Shown: piece after piece, positions 45,403 to 52,587 of the stretch | How the letters are laid out: every line of letters begins with the position of its first letter | Position numbering within the stretch: position 1 is the stretch's first letter | Assembly: GCA_029243145.1 (NCBI GenBank) | Contig: JAQWSQ010000202.1 | Coordinates: 16,707 to 80,706, forward strand | Length of the DNA: 64,000 nucleotides | Direction of reading: 5' to 3' | Source of the DNA: Planctomycetaceae bacterium | GTDB taxonomy: Bacteria; Planctomycetota; Planctomycetia; Planctomycetales; Planctomycetaceae | Notes under the pieces: generated by a model | Seen by the model: the letters and a program-made list of their open reading frames with translations, nothing else | Databases searched by the model: none | Told to the model about the DNA's origin: nothing | Translations under genes and position numbers: made by a program

Positions 45403-47337
45403 ATGACGGCTGCTAGACGCCTGGAAATTGTTTTGAATTCACACAGAATGGTGAAGACCATTGTTGTGCTGGTGATACTGCCCTTATGGCTTTGCCCCAT
45501 TGATGTGATGGCTCAGGGAAAACAACCAGTCGCAACAGTCTCTATTAGCGTTACAGATTCCCACCAAGAAATTGTCGGCGACCGTGAAGTCGTCTTACAA
45601 CAGGCCATCGATCAGGCTCACGCAGAGTGTTTTGAAGACAATTGCTTCCCATCGGCAAAACAATGTGCAACTTGTCACCCACAACATTATCGGGAATGGT
45701 CGGTTTCTCCACATTCCTATGCGCAGTTAAGCCCCGTCTTCAATGCGATGTCCAACAAACTCAATAAACTCAATTCGGGAACGCTGGGAGATTTCTGCAT
45801 TCGGTGCCACACACCGACCGGGATGGCACTCAACGAACCCTTGAACACCAGCAACCTGAATCGTCATCCCACTTCCCGTGAAGGTGTTACTTGCATCACT
45901 TGCCACCGAATCAATCAAGCTTGGGGAAAAGGTGCCGGACGGCAAGCGTTGGTTCCCGGTGATGTTCATCAAGCAGTCTACGGACCGATTGGCAGCAATG
46001 TTTTAAATCAGGTCTTGTCCAATCCTGACAAGTTCGGCGTTTTGAAAACCAAGAAAGCCGACGACGTTCGCGGACGAGATATTCACAAAGTGTCGCATCG
46101 CTTTTTTCAAATCACCACTTCGGGATTTTGCGGTTCGTGTCATGATGTCTTTGCACCCAACGGATTTCGGCTCGAAGATGCGTTTTCTGAATTCAAACAA
46201 TCACCATCAGCTAGAATTCATGGACACAACTGCCAGGACTGTCATATGGGTGCGGTTCCCGGAGAGGCCAAAGGTTATACAGATGGTCCAGCGGCTGTTG
46301 TTGGAAACGTCAGCACTGCGTCTCGGAAACATACCAACCATATGATGATCGGCCCCGATTACCCGGTGATCCATCGAGGTTTGTTCCCCCACCATCCCGA
46401 AGCAATTCGCGAAGAGGGTGCTGTCGATTTGATCGATCAAGCAACCAGCGGTGCCATCACAGAATCAGGACTCGCCACAATGCGAGAGTGGCTTTGTTTC
46501 GACGATGCTGCAGGCTGGGGAACGGAATCCTTCGAAAAAACCGTCACCGATAATTCATACTTCCCGCACCCTTGGGACAACAAACAGAAACGCTTAAAAG
46601 CTCGTCAAATCTTGAACGAGCAATACCAATTGCTGGCCGAAGCGACAATCGCCCGATTACAACTCTTGCGAGCCGGATATCACCTCGGACAAATCGAATT
46701 TCATCGATCCGATTGTGAGCAGGTAGAGTTTGGTATCGATCTCCGTAATGGCACTCCAGGACATGGAGTTCCCACCGGTTTCGATGCCGAGCGAATGGTG
46801 TTCCTCAGAGTTCATGTGTGGGATCCGACGGGTCGCATGGTGTTTCAATCGGGTGATCTCGATCCGAACGGTGACGTTCGAGACAGTCACTCCCTCTATG
46901 TTCACAACGGCGAAATCCCACTCGACCGCAATCTGGTCTCTCTACAATCGCGTTTTGTGACCAGAAACATTCGCGGTGGAGAGCGAGAGCAAATCCTTAA
47001 CGTGCCGTATTCGCTTGATCCTTTACCTTACACTCGACCCGCGACACGGGCCTTCACTGTTTTGGGGCGTCCCATCGGAGCTCGTAAACATAAACAGAAT
47101 ATTGAAGTTGATGGCGGGATCGATGCTCGCTACGAACTCAAAGGTAAGCAGATCACCGGCGCGGGAACTTACACGGTTCGTGTGCAACTGATCGCCGGCA
47201 TGGTTCCCGTAAATCTGGTTCACGAAATCTCCGATGTCGGTTTCGATTACGGCATGAGTGCCAAACAACTGGCCCGAGCCATTGTTGACGGGCATCTGGT
47301 TGTTCACGAGCGGATTTCTCAAGTGCGAGTCAAATAA
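45403..47337 (+). CDS. Pentaheme cytochrome c
   Basis: A 644-residue exported cytochrome. The signal is the hydrophobic MVKTIVVLVILPLWLCPIDV near residues 16-36; ATG 45403 has GGGATGAG upstream, and ATG 45448 is an alternative without a clear ribosome site. Five CXXCH motifs are CATCH, CIRCH, CITCH, CGSCH and CQDCH in the first 320 residues. The remaining 320 residues have none and look like a beta-rich domain (IDLRNGTPGHGVPTGFDAER). Twenty-two bases separate it from the beta-barrel gene downstream, so they share a unit. Likely periplasmic and possibly docked on that barrel; substrate or partner unknown. Confidence 0.88.
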   Translation: MTAARRLEIVLNSHRMVKTIVVLVILPLWLCPIDVMAQGKQPVATVSISVTDSHQEIVGDREVVLQQAIDQAHAECFEDNCFPSAKQCATCHPQHYREWSVSPHSYAQLSPVFNAMSNKLNKLNSGTLGDFCIRCHTPTGMALNEPLNTSNLNRHPTSREGVTCITCHRINQAWGKGAGRQALVPGDVHQAVYGPIGSNVLNQVLSNPDKFGVLKTKKADDVRGRDIHKVSHRFFQITTSGFCGSCHDVFAPNGFRLEDAFSEFKQSPSARIHGHNCQDCHMGAVPGEAKGYTDGPAAVVGNVSTASRKHTNHMMIGPDYPVIHRGLFPHHPEAIREEGAVDLIDQATSGAITESGLATMREWLCFDDAAGWGTESFEKTVTDNSYFPHPWDNKQKRLKARQILNEQYQLLAEATIARLQLLRAGYHLGQIEFHRSDCEQVEFGIDLRNGTPGHGVPTGFDAERMVFLRVHVWDPTGRMVFQSGDLDPNGDVRDSHSLYVHNGEIPLDRNLVSLQSRFVTRNIRGGEREQILNVPYSLDPLPYTRPATRAFTVLGRPIGARKHKQNIEVDGGIDARYELKGKQITGAGTYTVRVQLIAGMVPVNLVHEISDVGFDYGMSAKQLARAIVDGHLVVHERISQVRVK

Positions 47338-47359
47338 CAGCAATTCCAAGCATCATTTT

Positions 47360-49165
47360 ATGAATTCTACGAGTCAACACAACTCGACACTTCAAGCCAT
47401 AGCTGGCAAGACCGCGCTGGTGTTGTGGTTGGTCAGTTGGAGCATGATTTCCGGTGCAAGAACGAGTCATGCAGAAGAGTTGCGCATACCGGCAGTTGAT
47501 ATTTCCGGAATTCAAAGTTCGCAATTTCCGACAGCCCTTGAAATTCCACCTGCTCCCGCGACCGAAGAGGCACCTTTTAGCGACAAAAAACTGCCACCAC
47601 TTCCTCAGTCGTCTAGCAATCAGTCAGCCTCAAACTATTCTGAGTCAAACTTAATTCCTTTCAGCTACCACACCGGTCCCGGTTGTCCGAGCCCGTTTGC
47701 AGGACACGTCGCCTACGATCCGTGCGTTCCTGAAGAAGAAGAGCCAGCCTGTTATCACCTCTCAGAAGGATTTCTCGAAGCGATTGGAAAACCAGCCGAG
47801 CCGCTTTCTCACTTGATGGAAGTCTTGCTGCATTCCGAACACGTCGAACCGCACACCGAATTAGAACACCATGCCATCGGTCTCCAATCGATCCCCGATC
47901 GTCCCCCATTGCTATTGGAACTGAATGAAGAATTCTTGGGAGCCGGTTTTCTGGAACAGGGAGTCGTGTTACCCACAGGCGCTGTGTGGAGACCCGCGTT
48001 GTGGGTGTTTGGAACCTATCGCACGGGAACGAATTACTTTGACGGCGGTACTGCGCCGGCAGTGGGTGAATGGGCCAATCGTCTCGACTTGTTTGCCCAA
48101 TTGAACCTTTCGGGAACAGAGCGAATTTTGTTTGGGATGAGACCGCTCGATGAAGAAACTTCGACCTCACGCCGTTTTACCGGATACGATATTCGCAATG
48201 GAGATTCTCTGGACGGATGGAACGCAGAACCTCAAACACTCTTCTTTGAGGGTGACTTTGGTGAAATTTTCCCCAATCTCGATCCGTTTGACACGTCTGC
48301 GCTCGATTATGGTTTTTCCGTCGGACGCCAACCGCTTTCCTTTCAACAAGGATTGCTCATCAACGAAGATCGCATCGACGCGGTCACCGTGACGCGAAAC
48401 ACTCTCAATGGAAACGGCAACCTGAATTTCCGCGGGACTTTTGTCTATGCTTGGAATGAAATCAATCGAAACGATGTCGTCGGTCCGAATCGTCTCGACA
48501 ACGACTCACAACTGGTCGGTTTTTTCACTGAGAGTGATTTCCGACAAAGCACCGTGAATGCGGATGTCGCCTACGTCTGGTCAGAAGATGGCTTCGGAGA
48601 CTTGTTTGTGGTTGGTTTGAGCGCCATTCAGCGACTTTCGGGTTTCCACAATACCTACAACTCATCACTGCATCTCTTAGCCTCGATCCCCACAGATGAT
48701 GAAACGGTTTATGCTTCACAAGGGGAACTGCTCTTTCATCAATTCTCGTGGACACCCCACCACACGAACGACTTGATCTTTTTGAACACGTTCTGGGGAA
48801 TCGATCAATTCACTTCGGCATCGAGAGGTCCGCTGGGAGGAGGTCCGTTGGGACAAACCGGACTGTTATTCTCGGCGGCCGGGTTGGGGCGTTACGGAGC
48901 GCCCTTGAACAATCAGGCCAATAGTGTTGTGGGGGGGAGTCTTGGTTATCAGATGTTCTACAATGATCTCAAAGAACAAGTTGTGTTTGAGATCGGCGGG
49001 AGGCAAGACACAAATGGTGCCGACAACGCCGCCATCGCAACCGGCTTGCGTTATCAAAAAGCGCTCGACCAGCATTGGTTTTTTGTGATTGATTCGTTTG
49101 TTTCCAAGGGAGAATCGACCGATATCGGACAAGGCGTACGCTTCGAACTTCAATCGAAATTTTAG
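47360..49165 (+). CDS. Probable outer-membrane beta-barrel protein
   Basis: A 601-residue protein. A signal peptide (LVLWLVSWSMISGARTSHAEE) is followed by a 100-residue Pro/Ser-rich spacer. The rest is built of alternating amphipathic strands with aromatic girdles (for example WRPALWVFGTYRTGTNYF, VNADVAYVWSEDGFGDLFVV) and ends in FELQSKF, a C-terminal Phe typical of outer-membrane barrels. It is 22 bases downstream of the pentaheme gene. ATG 47360 is used; an earlier frame start at 47258 lies inside the previous gene. I do not recognise a named family; it resembles carbohydrate or alginate-export type barrels and could be the porin part of a porin-cytochrome pair. Confidence 0.7.
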   Translation: MNSTSQHNSTLQAIAGKTALVLWLVSWSMISGARTSHAEELRIPAVDISGIQSSQFPTALEIPPAPATEEAPFSDKKLPPLPQSSSNQSASNYSESNLIPFSYHTGPGCPSPFAGHVAYDPCVPEEEEPACYHLSEGFLEAIGKPAEPLSHLMEVLLHSEHVEPHTELEHHAIGLQSIPDRPPLLLELNEEFLGAGFLEQGVVLPTGAVWRPALWVFGTYRTGTNYFDGGTAPAVGEWANRLDLFAQLNLSGTERILFGMRPLDEETSTSRRFTGYDIRNGDSLDGWNAEPQTLFFEGDFGEIFPNLDPFDTSALDYGFSVGRQPLSFQQGLLINEDRIDAVTVTRNTLNGNGNLNFRGTFVYAWNEINRNDVVGPNRLDNDSQLVGFFTESDFRQSTVNADVAYVWSEDGFGDLFVVGLSAIQRLSGFHNTYNSSLHLLASIPTDDETVYASQGELLFHQFSWTPHHTNDLIFLNTFWGIDQFTSASRGPLGGGPLGQTGLLFSAAGLGRYGAPLNNQANSVVGGSLGYQMFYNDLKEQVVFEIGGRQDTNGADNAAIATGLRYQKALDQHWFFVIDSFVSKGESTDIGQGVRFELQSKF

Positions 49166-49175
49166 CGACTGAAGC

Positions 49176-51035
49176 TCAAAACTCAGGTGCCTTTCCTGGA
49201 TCGGTTGCACCATCTAAGGCGTCTTGTCCTGAGAGTTGTTTTCGGTAAGCGCGTGCTGGCCCATCGTCGGGAAACTCTTCGAGCAGATTTTGAATAATTT
49301 CCACCGCTTCTCCAAAGTGGTCACTGTTCAGTTTTACCTCAAAGTCTTCCATCAACGTTTTTCGTCGCAAGAACCCCTCGGTATTTGCCGGAACGAGCTG
49401 ATGGAGAGTGGCAGTCTCTTGGAGATTTCGGAGTTTCACTTTTCCAATGCGCCGCGTCTGATGCTCGACCATTGCGGCAGGAAGCTCTGCAAGAGTTTCC
49501 GACGAGATCAATATCGGGCAATGATACTTTTTGGTTTCATTTTGGATGCGACTCGCCTGATTCACAACATTTCCCAGTGCTCCGTATTTGAATTTCCGAT
49601 GGGAACCAATATTCCCCACGAATGCCTGGCCGGTGCTGATTCCGAGCCCGACCTGAATTTGTTTCCCTTTGAGATCAGAACTCCAACGTTGATTGATCTG
49701 GGGAATTTGTTCAAGAATCGACAACGCCACTTCGCATGCGCGAACGGCATGGTCGGGTTGATCCTCGGGCGCTCCCCACATCGCCATCACCTGATCACCG
49801 GAATAATCGACGAGCACTCCATCTCGGTCCAGAACGACTTCTGAGAGAATGCCGAGTAAGTCGTTAAGCCAACTGACAGTCAGCCGATGCCCAAACTGCT
49901 CAGTAAACTGACTAAATCGTCGAACATCACAAAATAGGATGGAGACTTGTCGTTCATGACCTCTCAGAATTGAGGAATCATTCATCAGTCGCTTCGAGAG
50001 CCCCGGAGTGAAGAACTCTTCAAAGCGTGTTTGAGCCGCCAACGCTTTGCGTTCCTGCTCTAAGCGAGACAAACCTGCCCCCACTCCAAATGCCAATAGT
50101 TCCATCAATGTGGCATCCAGTTCGGTCAAAGTGTCTGCTGTGCCGTCAGAACTGAAAGTAATTTTCCGATCTCCGTATAAGACCGCAATCACACGCCCAT
50201 CGACATCCAGAATCGGTGCCGCAACGACAGAACTGAAACCGAAAAGCGATTGGACTTCTGCCCCTAACTCGGGAGAACTTTGCCAGAAAGTTTTTTTTTC
50301 GGTCCGTACGCGAGTTAAAACAGATCGACTGGCTCTCCAATCGGCTGAGGTTTCACCATCCCGAGTTGACTTCGCTTCGACGTGCCAGTCGTTCTTCTTG
50401 AACACCAGCACACGAGCAGAATCAAGCCCCACTAAACCAACGGCGGCTTTGGAAGCGGTCTGGAAAAACTCATCCGAGGTTGCAGCAATCTGCAACACTT
50501 TAACAGCGTTGCGTAACCATTCAACAACTTTATCCCACTTGAGTTCTTCATCCGGTTTGAAAATCTGCGGGGAACTGAGGAGAGATGACAGAGACTCGGA
50601 ATAGGAAGCCGTTTGCATTGATTCCGGGAGTTGCTTGACATGAGATTCTGGGGACGATTCCTCGGACTGTTCGGGAACTTCAAGCTCTTCTTCGGCCTTC
50701 AATTCCACCTTGATCGTGCTCATCTCCAATGTCACTGGCAAGGTTTTTTCAATCACGTTCCCGGGAAGGAGCTCCATCTGCCGCCCCACTTTGACAGGCA
50801 CCGCGGAACTGACATTTCTCAAACGAACGCGATCATCGGGGAGCGGTTCAATCACCAGATTCCGACGACTGATCCCGGTATTTTGATAGCGGGCAACAAT
50901 AATGCGTGTGCGGCCTTCAAAAGTGATGCACCCATATGGATCAGGCTCACCCTGATGCTGTCGGCCTAATTCAACCGAGCCATCAATCCATTCAGAGAAA
51001 CAACATTCATTGATAACGATGATCTGTATTAGCAT
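49176..51035 (-). CDS. Class III nucleotide cyclase with FHA-like and GAF domains
   Basis: A 619-residue cytoplasmic protein. The N-terminal 100 residues look FHA-like (GSVELGRQ, ISRRNLVIEPLPDDRVRLRN). A GAF domain follows around residues 170-325 (AAVGLVGLDSARVLVFKKND, VVAAPILDVDGRVIAVLYGD). The catalytic domain shows ILFCDVRRFSQFTEQFG and VDYSGDQVMAMWGAPE, the two metal-binding Asp, and YGALGNVVNQASRIQ with the transition-state Asn and Arg. The substrate-specifying residue after Gly is Asn rather than the usual Asp, so ATP or GTP use is uncertain. ATG 51035 is used; the frame opens with TTG at 51056. It converges with the barrel gene, 10 bases apart. Confidence 0.87.
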   Translation of the reverse strand: MLIQIIVINECCFSEWIDGSVELGRQHQGEPDPYGCITFEGRTRIIVARYQNTGISRRNLVIEPLPDDRVRLRNVSSAVPVKVGRQMELLPGNVIEKTLPVTLEMSTIKVELKAEEELEVPEQSEESSPESHVKQLPESMQTASYSESLSSLLSSPQIFKPDEELKWDKVVEWLRNAVKVLQIAATSDEFFQTASKAAVGLVGLDSARVLVFKKNDWHVEAKSTRDGETSADWRASRSVLTRVRTEKKTFWQSSPELGAEVQSLFGFSSVVAAPILDVDGRVIAVLYGDRKITFSSDGTADTLTELDATLMELLAFGVGAGLSRLEQERKALAAQTRFEEFFTPGLSKRLMNDSSILRGHERQVSILFCDVRRFSQFTEQFGHRLTVSWLNDLLGILSEVVLDRDGVLVDYSGDQVMAMWGAPEDQPDHAVRACEVALSILEQIPQINQRWSSDLKGKQIQVGLGISTGQAFVGNIGSHRKFKYGALGNVVNQASRIQNETKKYHCPILISSETLAELPAAMVEHQTRRIGKVKLRNLQETATLHQLVPANTEGFLRRKTLMEDFEVKLNSDHFGEAVEIIQNLLEEFPDDGPARAYRKQLSGQDALDGATDPGKAPEF

Positions 51036-51147
51036 TACTGTCGGAGAACTTTCCAAGGAGAATGGACAACTCCAATATACAGATCAGACAAGCAGCCAGC
51101 ACCCCATCCGCTGAAATCAATTATGGGGAGAGTAAGAATATAGTCCC

Positions 51148-52551
51148 TTATGCAATAATGTCGTGTACAACACGACCATGCACGTCGGTCAGACGAAAAT
51201 CGCGTCCCGAATAACGATAGGTCAATTGTTCGTGATCCATTCCCATTAAATGTAAAATGGTCGCGTGCAAATCATGCATGTGGACTTTATTGATGACTGC
51301 ATTCTGACCAAATTCGTCGGTATCACCATGACTGAATCCCGGCTTCACGCCACCACCTGCCAGCCAGATTGTGAATCCGTCAGGGTTATGGTCTCGACCG
51401 TTATTTCCTTGTGTAAATGGCGTCCGACCAAATTCACCGCCCCACCAAACCAGGGTATCTTCTAATAGTCCACGTTGCTTTAAATCTTCCAGCAACCCGG
51501 CGACCGGCTTATCAACCGCTTTGGCATGCTTCTCATGTTCGGGCATGTTGCCATGCTGATCCCATCGAGGAGTGGGACGATTATCGGCGTAACTGATCTG
51601 CACAAAGCGAACTCCGGCTTCTGACATTCGTCGTGCCATCAAACATTGATACCCAAAGTCCTCCGTGGCTGTTTGATCAATGCCATACATCGCCATCGTC
51701 TCTTTTGTTTCACCATTGAGATCAGTGACCGCAGGAGCCGCCATCTGCATCCGATATCCCAACTCATAAGAATTGATGACAGAATCAAGTTGACGATTGA
51801 CAGAATCTCGATCCGCTTGCTCTCGGTTCAGATTTTGTAATAGCTCGAACTGTTTCTGCTGGAGCGTTTTCTGATCTCTCAAAGGGAGCACATTTTTAAA
51901 TGCGGCTTGTTTTGAGGGTAATCCAACACGCCCCAATGGAGTTCCCTGGTAAGCGGGTGGAAGAAATGAACTGGAATATAGTCGCGGCCCACCTTTTGCG
52001 GATGTCGGGCTAATCGTTACGAAGCCGGGCAGACTACTATTTTCGGAACCGAGTCCATAAGTAATCCACGAACCGACAGACGGTCGAATCAAATTCGTCG
52101 CCCCGGTATGCAAAAATAATGTGCTGGGACCGTGCGCCACCCCTTCAGTATGCATGCTCTTGATGAAACAAAGGTCATCAACATGACGAGTGATCTCAGG
52201 AAATAATTCCGAGACGTGGCGACCAGATTCGCCATACTGACGAAACTTCCACAACGGCTTCATTACCGTTTCGCTTTGGACCTTCATTCGTCGCGCATTA
52301 CGAAAATCGTGCTTTCGGCCATCAAAGCGATACAAAGATGGCTTGTAATCAAAGGTATCAACCTGACTGGGTCCACCTTGCATAAAAATAAAGATGACCC
52401 GTTTGGCCTTGGCGGGAAAAAGTGGTTGCTTGGCGATGAGCGGATGATCGGAAGTTGTTTCTGCCGATGCCAGACCAGAAAAAGCGAGCGAACCGAAGCC
52501 GCAAGCGGCAGATTTCAAGAGATCTCTGCGTGGGAATTGTGAGGTATTCAT
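51148..52551 (-). CDS. DUF1501 protein, Tat-type signal (third copy)
   Basis: A 467-residue paralogue with a Tat-type start (MNTSQFPRRDLLKSAACGF). Motifs include MQGGPSQVDTFDYKP, MHTEGVAHGPSTLFLHTGAT, MARRMSEAGVRFVQISYAD, WWGGEFGRTPFTQGNNGRD and TIWLAGGGVKPGFSHG, closing with DVHGRVVHDIIA. It starts 36 bases after the DUF1553 stop on the same strand, forming a unit with it. It shows greater motif identity to the 20-kb copy than to the 17-kb copy. Not linked to any sulfatase. Confidence 0.92.
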   Translation of the reverse strand: MNTSQFPRRDLLKSAACGFGSLAFSGLASAETTSDHPLIAKQPLFPAKAKRVIFIFMQGGPSQVDTFDYKPSLYRFDGRKHDFRNARRMKVQSETVMKPLWKFRQYGESGRHVSELFPEITRHVDDLCFIKSMHTEGVAHGPSTLFLHTGATNLIRPSVGSWITYGLGSENSSLPGFVTISPTSAKGGPRLYSSSFLPPAYQGTPLGRVGLPSKQAAFKNVLPLRDQKTLQQKQFELLQNLNREQADRDSVNRQLDSVINSYELGYRMQMAAPAVTDLNGETKETMAMYGIDQTATEDFGYQCLMARRMSEAGVRFVQISYADNRPTPRWDQHGNMPEHEKHAKAVDKPVAGLLEDLKQRGLLEDTLVWWGGEFGRTPFTQGNNGRDHNPDGFTIWLAGGGVKPGFSHGDTDEFGQNAVINKVHMHDLHATILHLMGMDHEQLTYRYSGRDFRLTDVHGRVVHDIIA

Positions 52552-52587
52552 CAGGTCACTCGCTTCCAATCAAAACAGGCCACGACT

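Noticed and set aside
47661..48170. Open frame of 169 residues on -
   Set aside because: Antisense to the outer-membrane barrel gene; no domain, start or neighbour support.
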